Assembly (NCBI RefSeq): GCF_030269925.1
Contig: NC_085127.1
Span: forward strand, 999,501-1,063,500
DNA length: 64,000 nt
From: Bombyx mori
Taxonomy: Eukaryota; Arthropoda; Insecta; Lepidoptera; Bombycidae
Reading direction: 5' to 3'
Below, piece after piece: positions 52,461 through 63,727 of this stretch. Within the stretch, counting starts at the first letter, position 1. Each line of letters starts with the position of its first letter. The position numbers and the translations under genes were made by a program. The notes under the pieces are model-generated. The model did no database searches and was not told the DNA's origin. It was given only the letters and a program-made list of their open reading frames with translations.

Positions 52461-53619
52461 TTCTGACAGTATAACATTTGACATCCGGCTTACTTGTTAG
52501 TAGCATACTCGCATATCTAGAATATTCATTTTGTTACTATAATATTATTATGTTATTGTTGTGTGAGTTTGCGGCTTTGTTTATTTATTTATTTTCAACT
52601 AATTCCAATCGAATGAAGTGGTGTTTAAGACTTGTAAATATTTGATTATAATAAATTTTTTAACATTTTACTATAAATTAGTTGTATTTCAACAAAATTA
52701 ACAGTAGTTAACAAATTGAGCAACTTTAGTATTGGTATGAGTATTGGAAATATTAATTTTTCATTTTGTCGTGGTTTATTATTTTTTTAATTTATCATTT
52801 TATTTTATTATGTATATAAAGCTTTGTATATCTTATACTTTTCATTTCGACGCTGTTATATTTCGTTGATAAAATATTTCTTCAGGTTACTCACTATCTT
52901 TACTCTTTAATTGGACTTTGTGGTAGTCAATCTTAATAGCTTATTAACTTAATAGCTACATAAATGAAGTGATGAAATAGTTTTGACAATACATTAAAGA
53001 CATACCTTTGTTTATTGTGAAAAGCAGTTTCGATTTAACCAATACTTTCAAACAGAAACAAGTAATATGCTCGTATTTCACAATAAATCTACATTTAATC
53101 TACACCATAAATCTTTCTACAATAGCAACGTAGGATTGAATTTCCAGAATATTTTTCTTTATTATTCGTGTTAACGCGATTTTTCCATAAATTATTCTCG
53201 ACCTTTATCCTACTAATGATATGAATTACTTCCTCTTAGAATAATGTTATGAAAGATGATTTTTGTTAAGCGTTTCTGTGTCATCCATAAGTTTGCAGAC
53301 ACAATCCGATGCTTCATTGTATCTTAGGTGTCATTAAAGGTCATATCGGAGACTCCGCGAGTGAAAAAATTACTTTGAAAACTGAACAAAGGCATAATTT
53401 AGAAAGAGGCGCGTGCGTGTGAGTTCAATTTGAATTTTATGCTTCAGATGTTACAAATAATACAACAAGATAATACAGTGTCTCTGCACATTCTAGAAAA
53501 ATAAATAAAAAATAATGGGTTTATTTAAAGAATAATATTGAGAAGCAAATTGAGTTGTAATTGTAATTTTTATCGCAGTTACTTTCTGTTTGTCTGCTAT
53601 TTTGTTCGCGCACATTCAT
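52461..53619. other. Non-coding, nothing recognised
   Basis: AT-rich spacer between the MADF-BESS genes, no supported feature. Confidence 0.4.
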
Positions 53620-53798
53620 CAGTGTGCTTAGTGCGAGATTCTTAACGTCCTCGATAGCGTAAAAGTAAACCCAATTTTGTATGCAGTTGGAACAGCGCCC
53701 CTAGCGGCAAACGTACGCGAACGATTCCATTCCATACAAATTAAATGACTAACTTCTACGCTATCGAGCACGTTAAAAAACTCGCACTAAGCACACCT
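53620..53798 (+). mobile_element. MITE, CAGTGTGCTTAG family, copy 4
   Basis: Same length class and centre (GCGCCCCTAGCGGCAAACG) as copy 1 at 7517, with a few substitutions; ends CTCGCACTAAGCACACCTG. Confidence 0.82.
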
Positions 53799-54461
53799 GA
53801 GAACTAGTTAGCGGAATTTCATGTAGATTCACAGGTAGGAACAAATGAATATGGAGTGTTATCGAGCAACACTTCCGGCCTCACATAATAAATTATTTAC
53901 GAACTTAGGAAATATATAGAACTTATTATTCTTATAATATAATTAGTAATTTCATAATCAAGTAAATAGTTCATTCATATTTCTTTATACTTATAATATT
54001 TTATTGGCGCCTTCCGCTTGACAGCTTCCGGCGCAATAAGCCTTAAAGTTATTTGTTACATAATTCGATATTATTAAATAATAATTGTACGTAAATAATC
54101 AGCAGAATAATTAAGATGAACAATGTTTAATATTACTCAGTTTGTATTAAAATAGGTCAAGATGATTGTATAAATACCGACGGTTAGCATATCTCTGTTG
54201 CATTCGTATTCTACCCACCGTAACGTGTACTAAAGAGAATATATTATTTCGTGTGGATGTAAATTGTCTCAATTGTCGCCGCCACCCTGAGGATCCGTTT
54301 ATAGGAGCGATGATGAATTAAAATCGGAAGCTATCCTCATTTGAAGATTTGTTCTCTTACACGTTAGAAGCTATTTATCAAATAATATTGTTATATACGA
54401 AATTTTAATCAATTCTATGTATTTGTAGCTTTTTCACTCTCAAATCACTAAACATATATTT
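53799..54461. other. Non-coding, nothing recognised
   Basis: AT-rich, no supported feature. Confidence 0.4.
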
Positions 54462-54712
54462 TTTTATTGCTTAAATGGGTGGACGAGCTCACAGCCCACC
54501 TGGTGTTAAGCGGTTACTGGAGCCCATAGACATCCACAACGCAAATGCGCCACCCACCTTGAGATATAAGTTCTAAGGTCTCAGTATAGTTGCAACGGCT
54601 GCCCCACCCTTCATACCGAAACGCATCACTGCTTTACGGCAGAAATAGGCAGGGCGGTGGTACCTACCCGCGCGGACTCACAAGAGGTCCTACCACTAGT
54701 AATTACGCAATT
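54462..54712 (-). mobile_element. Bm1 SINE, 5'-truncated
   Basis: Reverse Bm1: TTTATTGCTTAAATGGGTGG to GGTCCTACCACTAGTAATTACG. Confidence 0.9.
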
Positions 54713-55510
54713 TTGACGCAATTCGGCATGTAAATAGTTTGAACCGAAGGAAATAATACAGGCTACTTCGCATTCTATTTCTGACTGCGAGTTTCCGGTC
54801 TATGCGATGTAAAGAGTAGTCTACACAGACAGAGTTGCGAGCGAAAATCTTATATTTAATAGTTAAATTAGTGTATGTGTATATTCAACCAAAAAAATTA
54901 CAATCTCCATATAGATATAAAACTTAATCAATAAAATAATACGTTGGTATGTAAACGGTTTAAAAAATATTGAATTTGGATCGATTCATATTCGTAAGCT
55001 AAAAATTTTGTGTACACTTTATAATAAATGTATAAAATTTAGATTAGTACGAACAATCATTATTATTTCTTTTTCGAAATTCTTGGGTCGTTGTCGTCTG
55101 TGGCCGCTCCGACTTAAGGTAACCTTTCAATAAATACTTTTGCGTTTTTTGATTATTAATTTTTATGTTACAAATTTTTTAATCGAAGCACTTACCTAAT
55201 CTCTTATTATATATGTCTTTTATGACGATGGAACAACATCGCAATGTACAGTGACGGGTTCCGTAGTAAAGATAACCATAATTTAAAGTGATTGATTAAA
55301 TTGATGTATATGCAGATAGTAGGTTTTGTAGTAATTTGAATGAAAAAACTAAACTTGGTCTTATAAGTTTATTGGTATGATGCAGTGCAGGCAAATCGCG
55401 AAGTTGAGGTCAATAACCGGCAAGTGTAGAATGGAGAATGGAAGGATACACTTCGGGTCGCCGAGATAAATAAGTAAGTAAGATCAGTCATGAATCTTTA
55501 ATCACAAGCA
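54713..55510. other. Non-coding, nothing recognised
   Basis: No supported feature. Confidence 0.4.
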
Positions 55511-55929
55511 TCTCTAAATTAATACGTGAAGCAAAAACTTTGTATCCCTTTTTACGAAAATTGCGGGGACGGAGGAGTATGAAATTTTCCACACTTATAG
55601 AGAATATAGAGAAGAAGTGCACAATGCTAATATTTTTTTAAATAATGCATAAAAGATAAATTAAATCAATAAAGAAAAGATTACACACACATCACTGACC
55701 ATGTATTTGACGCACACACGCATGGATACTATTTATTGTCAAACTTTGGTTTTTGACGTCTGTTGTCAAATTAAGAATAGATTAAATATTGTTTGTCTTT
55801 GTTAATATTTTTATAGTGTAGTCTTGGCGAAATTTGTGATTATAGAAGTATAAAATACAATCATAATAGTGTACAAACTTACAATTCTAATTAATTATAG
55901 TCGAATTTCAACTACTGCGGGACCTCTAG
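55511..55929 (+). mobile_element. Non-autonomous Helitron, family H1, copy 3
   Basis: A|TCTCTAAATTAATACGTG ... GACCTCTAG|T, 419 bp, same 3' palindrome with one change (TAGTCGAATTTCAACTA). Confidence 0.84.
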
Positions 55930-56103
55930 TCTTAGTTATTGCATGTATACAAAACATACAACACTTAATGTCATTGACAACTCAGGCTCCCCACACCAAG
56001 CGCCTGTCAGTGTGAAAATCTCTGAATCCCAAATTGCCAACCCAAAGTGGACGTTATCAGCCTATACTAAAGTGCGATTTATAAAATTATCAAACCTGTA
56101 CGC

Positions 56104-56350
56104 GTTACTGGCGGTAGGACGTCTTGTGAGTCCGCACGGGTAGGCGCCACCATCCTGCCTATTTCTGCCGTGAAGCAGTAATTCGGCTTGAAGGATGGAA
56201 CGGCCGTTTTACTAAAAACTGAAACTTACAACTCATGTCTCAGTGGGTGGCGGCACTTACGTTGTTGATGTCTATGGGCTCCAGTTACCACCTATCTTCA
56301 AGATGAACGTGAGCTCGTCCATCCATTTTAGCAATAAAAGAATAAAAAAA
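56104..56350 (+). mobile_element. Bm1 SINE, 5'-truncated
   Basis: TTACTGGCGGTAGGACGTC to GTGAGCTCGTCCATCC and AGCAATAAAAGAATAAAAAA; small deletions. It lies just downstream of MADF-BESS gene 2. Confidence 0.87.
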
Positions 56351-56363
56351 GCATTAAATTGTT

Positions 56364-56369
56364 TTTATT
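56364..56369 (-). terminator. Polyadenylation signal candidate of MADF-BESS gene 2
   Basis: AATAAA on the - strand about 110 nt after the stop at 56480. Confidence 0.45.
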
Positions 56370-56479
56370 AAATCCAAATTTAAACTGCGCGATATGATAG
56401 AGCCTTATATAGTGCTCTTAATTGCAGTTTTGGTAGAGTATTTGGTGTGTTTTTGCCTAATAAAGGATCGTTAGATGTC

Positions 56480-58362
56480 TCAACACTCACCGAAGGGGTC
56501 ACTGACCCGATCTTCGGTTACGTGTTGTATTAATTGGATCATGCCTAATTTGAATTTCAGTTTCTGAGATCTCGACATCGCATTCATGTCGTCTCGGAAG
56601 CTCAGCAGGAATTGAGAATCCACATCTTGGTAGCTGACTTCATCGTCCGTATTCTGTTTTGTTATGTTTAGAATTTGATAAGGTATTTCGTCGGGCGTAT
56701 ATTTCTGTTGAGCTTTAGTCTGTCTTTCTGAAGTTGCGTATTTTCTGAACGGTTTCCTCTCGTCTTCGTCATCCTCGTCTTCCGTTTGTGGTCTCACTTC
56801 AATTTCAATAGTTTCGTTGTCTTCGTAACTATCTTCGTGTAATTCCGATGGCATGTTCCGTTCGCGACTGGAAACGTATCGAAAAATAATACATTCGGAT
56901 ATAAAAGAGAGACGAATAGTGTAGAAGAGAGAGATAAAAAATTCTAATAGTCGGCGAGTTTGAACTTACGATTTGCTGTTTTGTAAAACCGGTAACAAAA
57001 AATAAAGGTCATTCTCGTAAATGAATTTCTTCTTTGGCACGGGCGTATTTTTGTTTCTGTTCAAATATTTTCGGTAACCGTCTCTGACGTTATTCCATTG
57101 TTTCTTTTTATATTCCCCTGAAAATTACTAGTCGTTAAAGAATTCTGATTATTTTCTCTCTAACTTACAAGATGCCTAGTGTATAGTTACTTTCAACGCC
57201 CTCAATTCGATTTCTCAGAGGTGACGTGAGGGACGTTTTTTAGCGTTTGAAAACAAATAGTATACTCAAAACAGAATAATTTTTTTAAATCACTACCTAG
57301 TTCATCAAATTATTGAGTAGTCCACAGCTAAAATTGATACGTCCACAACTCAGCTATTATATTCAATTATAGAACATTCGGAAGGTATGCAGTATTTTTT
57401 AAAGTGAGGAGTTGTAGGTTGAACATGGAGAGGCTGGTGATTCGGCGCTCAGTAGGAGCAGCTGGAAGGGAGAAATGCGCTCCACACTAATTGAATTACT
57501 TTGTCTCCAGCCGGCCTCGGGTGAGTTCTGTGTCGTAGAGATGATCTTTTTCAAACGAGAAATACAATTCTTTTTTACTTTCCTCGTAGATGGGAGTACA
57601 GACACCTACATAAGAATTTAAAACAAGTATAATTGAATATGCAATTTTGAAAAGGGCACATGTTGCATATTTTATTAAATACGTTTTTTCATATACGTGT
57701 AGTTTTGAGGCTTACCTACACCCATTTTATAATAATTTCAGTAATTTTCAATTGCTAATTAACACAAAAATATATCTCAAAAGTTAATATTTAAAATTTT
57801 ACACTTCTTTAGTTTTTTAATTTCCTGAACATTTTACATTTTGAGACATGTGCCCTTTTCGAAATTGCGTATTCAATTATAATCGGTATTGAAAGAAGGT
57901 ACGCTTTCTGTACATAGTATGATACTCTATGATTGTTGGCTGTATGGTCTGTGTCCCTTGAACGAACCGGTGAACGAACAATAAAAAAACGTAATTTTAT
58001 AAATGTCAAATACGTCCTTGTCAAACCTCAAAAGAGTATTGCTTTATCTGTGCTAGACGCCCTATTAAAAAAAATGTAAACATCTTTTATGTGTACGTTT
58101 ACGAATCTACTTAGTTAACTATTTTCTGATCATTAGAGTCACATGAACGTGTACGGTATGTGAAAAAAGTAAAATCGACTAATCACTTACTAATTTGCTT
58201 TTTATCTTCCATGTTCAAATCATTCCAATGTGGGATGATTCTTTTGCATATCTCTTCCCGGGCCAAGTCCCTTTGCGTTTTATTTTGATAATTACTACAA
58301 CCGACGTTCCATAGACATGGATTTTTCTCCACCTCCGAAATCAAGTCTTCTATTTCTGTCAT
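56480..58362 (-). CDS. MADF-BESS domain protein, tandem copy 2
   Basis: Exons 58191-58362, 56970-57117 and 56480-56867 (708 bp, 235 residues), with splice sites matching copy 1 in position and phase. Exons 1 and 2 are exactly 172 and 148 bp in both genes; exon 3 differs by 9 bp. The start is the first in-frame ATG (MTEIEDLISEVEKNPCLWNV). MADF domain in exons 1-2 (RDLAREEICKRI, KKKQWNNVRDGYRKYL), acidic linker richer in Asp/Glu (EVRPQTEDEDDEDERKPF), and BESS motif (DVDSQFLLSFRDDMNAMSRS) with the same SDPFGEC-type C-terminus. The DNA-binding half is more conserved than the linker. Likely a nuclear regulator; both copies look intact. Confidence 0.92.
57628..57883. mobile_element. MITE with 36-bp inverted repeats in intron 1 of MADF-BESS gene 2
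   Basis: TATAATTGAATATGCAATTT and AAAAGGGCACATGT on the left are mirrored by ACATGTGCCCTTTTCG and TGCGTATTCAATTATA on the right. About 255 bp, AT-rich, no ORF. Absent from the same intron of copy 1, so it inserted after the duplication. Confidence 0.7.
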
Positions 58363-58704
58363 TTTCAATGTTAACAATGCACGCGCTGCAGACGGGCGTA
58401 CGCTCGATACTGAGTTTCTGACGGCGTGCGCGGGGCGGGGTCGACAGTACAAAATGTATGAGGAAAGGGAGCGCGTCTTCCGTTCCGACGACGTTTTAGC
58501 TTCGGACACAATGCTTTAACGTCCGGCCGGTTTGCACGAATATTTTAAATAGAGAAGTTCAAATTCCATTCTTGTCTGCAGTTGCATTCCGGCTTAAGTT
58601 TTAGATATTTTTTTCTTAGTTGTTATTTCTATGAGAACATTTTATAGGTACGAAGGAGCGTTTGCAGTGTATCAGAATATATCTCTAAATGTTTTGCATG
58701 ACTA

Positions 58705-58980
58705 GAGTCGTCTATTATCAAAGGTGGCAATCTGTGCATTTGGACAAAAATTTTTTATTGATATGTCAATACAGATTGATTTGAATATAATCGTCTCCTT
58801 CAAAGAATACGGTTCAAAACCTGAATTAAATAAAGGTTAATAGTTAACCTGTTATTTATCTAAGATGTCGTTCCGAAGAGTTTTGTGACTGCCGATGGAA
58901 TACAAAGTCAATAATTCGTTTTTCTGATTTACCAATCATTGTCCAAAAGTCAGATTGCCGCCTTTGATAATAGTCGACTC
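58705..58980. mobile_element. 276-bp MITE with about 29-bp inverted repeats
   Basis: Left GAGTCGTCTATTATCAAAGG then TGGCAATCTG; right, inverted, GAGTCGACTATTATCAAAGG then CGGCAATCTG. No ORF. It sits upstream of MADF-BESS gene 2. Confidence 0.78.
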
Positions 58981-59568
58981 AGTCTAAACACCAATGTTTT
59001 TAATTATTTTCGCATTCCTGTTTACTATTCTATAAAGATGATTTTAATGTTACTTTTTAGACTTCCATAACCATGGCATAATAGTCTTTAATGATATCCT
59101 TAAATTCGTGTGTCCCAGCCATTGTACCTATTCGGTGACTTGGAAATTTCTAGATGTTCGTAAAGCAACGCACAAATTATAAATAACAAGAGGAGTAGGT
59201 ACGTAACGACATCCGACTTTTCAAATTATCTAAAGTTTGATCACGGTATGTAGCATACATACATTTTGCCGGAGGCCTGTGGGTGAAATTACACTAAAAT
59301 GAAAGGCGGTACGATTATTATAAGAATGCTGTGTGTGTGTCCGTGATTTCACTTTTTTCTTGCTTCGTATTCTAGAGTTCAGGGTTCGGAACTAAATTGA
59401 ATGGATTGTGAGTAATTTGACGGGATCACGTCATCTCGTCAGCTCAGCTCATCCATACTCGTTGGGAGACGTTATCCTCATTCTAATTGCGTTTCAAGAC
59501 ACAAACAAAATCTTCTACACGATGTTTCGAAAAAATGCAATTAGTGTTTTTAAAAAAATTCTCAGTGT
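58981..59568. other. Non-coding, nothing recognised
   Basis: No supported feature; the frame at 59408-59623 runs into an LP-A tail. Confidence 0.4.
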
Positions 59569-59748
59569 TTTTTTATATATACCTAAGCTGATAACTTTAG
59601 AGGGTTATGCCAGCGTAACCTAACAAGTAGGTGAGCTCATGGGGACGTTGCTAAAAATAGCCCTAGCAAGAATAATGCTTCGCAGAATCTACCACCGGAT
59701 CGGAAACGCGACCCACTGAGAAAATCCGGCGAGAAACTCAGTGGGCTA
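59569..59748 (-). mobile_element. LINE-tail family LP-A
   Basis: GTAGGTGAGCTCATGGGG, CCCTAGCAAGAATAATGCTTCG, CCCACTGAGAAAATCCGGCG, AACTCAGTGGGCTAAG. The sequence then continues as a weak copy of the Jockey-like LINE tail (GGTGACCACCCAGCATTAGG, 59790-59850). Confidence 0.72.
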
Positions 59749-59849
59749 AGAGGCTTGGCTAAGCATCTGGCATTTTAGATGATCAAGTGTAGCGGTGACC
59801 ACCCAGCATTAGGTGGGTCGTATGCTCTTCTACCTTTGAAGGAAATACA

Positions 59850-60411
59850 AATAGGACATGATAACTCATCGCTCACTCAAGGTTAATTGGTAGTAGCCCA
59901 TAGATTCCAGCCCATAGATACCATTCCATTGCTAACGTACAGCTCTTGACATTAAGACATTACCTACTTAAAAATGCTAGCTTTATTTAATGGAATGATA
60001 TATTCTGTAATTTTTCTATTTTTTACTGGAGTGCGGGCTCTGTGTGGGCACATAAAATAAAATATAACAGTAATGAATAACGTTAAATAGAGACAACAGA
60101 TTAAATTACAACTAATTACTTTTACGAAAATTAATTACTTAGCAAATAAGGTACGCTAGCTGCACGGCACTTTAAAAGTTAGTTCAATATTAATTAATTC
60201 TGATGAAAACACACACGAACTTGATTGCGAAATGGATTTTGTTGGTTTTATACTTTGCGATTTCAATACGATATTGAATCGATTGCGATAATCGTATTCT
60301 AGGCTAGACCCGTAGTTCACCGCGCCCTACAAGTGAGCATTTGGTTGGAATTATCTGCGTAACAAATTTGCATTACAAAGAACGCTCATGGTAGGTTAAT
60401 TCACCTCAATA
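59850..60411. other. Non-coding, nothing recognised
   Basis: AT-rich, no supported feature. Confidence 0.35.
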
Positions 60412-60652
60412 TTGTTCGGTTTCCATTGCTCACTCATTGCAGACTTCTCAGCTATTATCCGTCTTAGACTCGGCCATGTTTGCTCCCCTGTTTTTCTTGC
60501 CAAAATTAGAGTCCGAGGCCGTTCTCTTTGTAAGTGTGGATTAGATGAGGGTACCCTGGATAAATTTTTCTTCGACTGCCCCGATATCGTGTCCCCTCTT
60601 TATGATATCCATCCAAAAGACATCCCCGGCCTATTAATTCTCTATCAACTGT
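60412..60652 (+). mobile_element. LINE ORF2 C-terminal (RNase H-adjacent) relic
   Basis: The frame reads FSAIIRLRLGHVCSPVFLAK then RSLCKCGLDEGTLDKFFFDCP. The LRLGH...CxCG-E-T-xH/F-xxxCP arrangement is the Zn-type C-terminal segment of insect LINE ORF2 proteins. A Bm1 starts straight after it. Confidence 0.55.
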
Positions 60653-60890
60653 TTTTTTTATTACTTAAATGAGTGGATGACCTCATAGCCCATCTGGTGT
60701 TAAATGGTTACTGGAGCTCATAGACATCTACAACGTAAATGCGCCACCCACCTTGAGATATAAGTTCTAAGGTTTCAAGTATAGTTACAACGGCTGCCCC
60801 ACCCTTCAAACCGAAACGCATTATAGCTTCACGACAGATATAGGGAGGGCGGTGGTAACTACCCGTGCAGACTCACAAGACCTCCTAATG
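60653..60890 (-). mobile_element. Bm1 SINE, 5'-truncated
   Basis: TTTTATTACTTAAATGAGTGG to TACCCGTGCAGACTCACAAG; inserted at the end of the LINE relic. Confidence 0.88.
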
Positions 60891-62049
60891 AAACAAATCA
60901 AATCGCGTACTTATACATAAATTTCAAAAGATTTTGTTCACCCAATTTCGCAATAAAATCTTTTAGTCTCAAGTCGAACTTTTACTATGACTTCAAATAA
61001 GCATCAATGGCACATTTCTCTCATAGAAAACACAGACGTTCGGTTTCATATTTTCTGTGGTAAACTCGTAACAGTAAATGCAGTAAAATCGTAACTTGTA
61101 AATGGAAGTTTTATTTAGCGGTTAGCTACAGTTCGTGATAGCTTCGAGTTGCAAGTAACATACTCCGCCACTCATCTTCTAATTATGGGATAAGTCATCA
61201 ACTGAAAGCGTTTTATTGATAGAAATTTATTCGTCTTTTTTAAACTCTTACTTTACTCTTATTTTACTTACTCTTTTAATATATTGATGATTGAACTAAA
61301 TTCTGTCATAATATTTGTCAAACCGTAATAAAGAAATGCTACTGAACTTCAAAGGTACAAATTGTAATTGTAACCGATCTAAAATATTAGTGCTGAATTA
61401 GTAAACGCTAAAATTTTAAAATGAAAATTATTATTTATTTAAATGAAAAAACATATAACAATAGAAAATAATAGAGAAATTAAGTAATATGTAAGGCAAT
61501 GCTTGTTTCCTTAAGAAATATCTTCCAGTAGACTCGTGAACTTCAGAGTATTAAAATAATATTTAAAAGCGATATTATATACATATTAAGCTTGTACCAC
61601 ACTAAATCGTGAGCTATGTGATGTATGCGTCGATTACGAAATACGTATTTAATTTTTGGCGTTACAAGGGGAAATAATATGACACTAATTGTGGTATGAA
61701 ACTTAGGGAGTATGATTTAGTTTGTTTAGCAGCATTTTAGTGTTAAAAATCAGCAATTTAGCCCTTATGAATGGTCAAGGTGCGGGTGAATTTTTGTAAG
61801 AATAAATCATAAATTCTGTTAGAATAACAAGAAATCAAATATTATAGGCCATAATAAAAATTGCAAGATATTCTTTGTAAAAAAATAAAAAGCCCATAAC
61901 TTTACTGGCGATATTGAGACTTCAATTCTGAGGGTTAGTGTTAATGGCTTATCTATTTCTACCGCGATTTCGTTTATTTAAGTCTAAAGGATATTACCGC
62001 AGCATCCTAATAACAAAGCTTTTACGCAAAGCCGCCGTCACCCAAAAAA
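60891..62049. other. Non-coding, nothing recognised
   Basis: AT-rich 1.1-kb stretch without supported features. Confidence 0.4.
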
Positions 62050-62353
62050 TGTCGGATCCCCCGGGTTCACTTTCGGTGCTTTTAAGGCACCGGTCACCAT
62101 CCTCGTCGATCCCGTCAATTACGACGAAGAGTTCGACGAGCGAACTAACCCATAGACACAACTCACTGAGTTTCTCGCCGAATCTACTTAGTTGGCCTCG
62201 ATTCCCATCCGTTGGTAGATTCTCCGAAGCACTGCTTTTGTTTGGGCTAGTTTTACTAAATTCTCTCAGGTTGAGTCCGTGAGCTCACCTACCCGTGCGG
62301 ATGTAGCTGGAATAGCCTCTTAGGGTACCAGCGAATAGGCAGGGAAAAAAAAA
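62050..62353 (+). mobile_element. LINE-tail family LP-A, sense, with poly-A
   Basis: GTCGGATCCCCCGGGTTCAC, GGTGCTTTTAAGGCACCGG, GAGTTCGACGAGCGAACTAACC, GTTGGTAGATTCTCCGAAGC, CGTGAGCTCACCTACCCG, GGCAGGGAAAAAAAAA. The frame 61938-62282 is inside it. The A-rich end confirms that this orientation is the sense one. Confidence 0.72.
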
Positions 62354-63589
62354 CACGTGTGGCACTCGGGGACTGCCGCGGTAAAGCTATTGCATAGCAT
62401 TTCTTATGCAATTATAATTAGACAATAATAATTCAATATTAAAACAATAATAATAAAATAAGACGACGCTATATTTATAAACATTAACGAAAGCAAAACA
62501 TAACTCATAAGCTAGACCGCGCGGGAGAGAGATGACAGACTTTTCATGATGCGTATGCAGTGCGACGTCACGTCACGCGCTTTTCACAAACACTACACAA
62601 GCGCAACGTGTGAATGTGTTGAACGCGAGCTACATGGTAGGCGGAGTGGGGGTGTTAGGTTTTATTTGCGTTACGGTATTTCTAGATTCGGTTATCGCGC
62701 TCAAAGGCCACGATAAAAGCTATGCAATAGCTTAAAAACATCTCAGCTGGGCAGCGGCAAAGGTTTCCGCACACAATACCATGGAAACCTCAATAAAAAG
62801 GCCTTACTCCTTAATTATCATCAGGCCACAATCGCTAATATTACGTGGTTTCTATGTAGATGTAGCAATACTAACTAGTGTGGCTTCAATGGCTTTAAAA
62901 CTATTTATCAATAATTTGAACCGTGTAAACGGCAAGGTGCCGTGAGAAATATTTATACTTGTTGCAGCAATACTTTAATCTTAAATGAATAATAACGTAG
63001 CTTAGATGTGTCCGAGATGTGAACATGTTCAATAGGATACATTGTGTTTTAAAACAAATAGATTAATATATAATAACGATGTGAGTAATCTTGGGTTGCA
63101 TTCAGTTTTTTTCCTCCTCTGTTAAATAAGTTACAGTCGAGTTATTATTTTTATTGTCAAGCTGTAAGGTGTAGAGAATGGCACACATCTCTCATGAGTT
63201 AATTCAAGAGTTATTTCATGGCAGGAAAACAGCATGGTGATGAGTTATTTGAGCATAGAAAATTCCCTACCATTGCATGCGTAAATTTTGCCATTAGACT
63301 ACGTCGACTGAACAGCTAATTTAATATTGTCTCTAAAATATTTCGCGCTAACCCTACTAATTTAAAATCACTTTGATTTTTCTCTTCAAATAAAATAACA
63401 ACTTTTCGCCTTTTAGTCATTAGAGTCTCAGGTAATGGAAGGAGGACGTGTGCTAAAAAACTTGGAGGGATTGTGTAAAACAGGATATGCGAGAGAAGGG
63501 TGTGATTGCAGAGATAAGATGTGATAGACCTCAATAGAAACAGAGGATATGCTGCTCCGACCCCAAATAGTGGCAAGATAAAAACACTT
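62354..63589. other. Non-coding, nothing recognised
   Basis: Includes a somewhat GC-richer patch at 62510-62720 with no recognisable gene; the rest is AT-rich. Frames at 63316-63628 on the - strand lack domains. Confidence 0.4.
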
Positions 63590-63727
63590 TTTATTTTTTT
63601 TATTGCCTTGATGGGTGGACGATCTCACAGCCCACCTGGTGTTAAGTGGTTACTGGAGCTCATAGATATCTACAACGTAAATGCGCCACTCACCTTGAGA
63701 TATAAGTTCTAAGGTCTCAGTATAGTT
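63590..63727 (-). mobile_element. Bm1 SINE, 5'-truncated
   Basis: TTTTTTATTGCCTTGATGGG to TAAGTTCTAAGGTCTCAGTATAG. Confidence 0.88.

Noticed and set aside
61938..62282. 114-residue + frame
   Set aside because: Runs through an LP-A tail; no domain.
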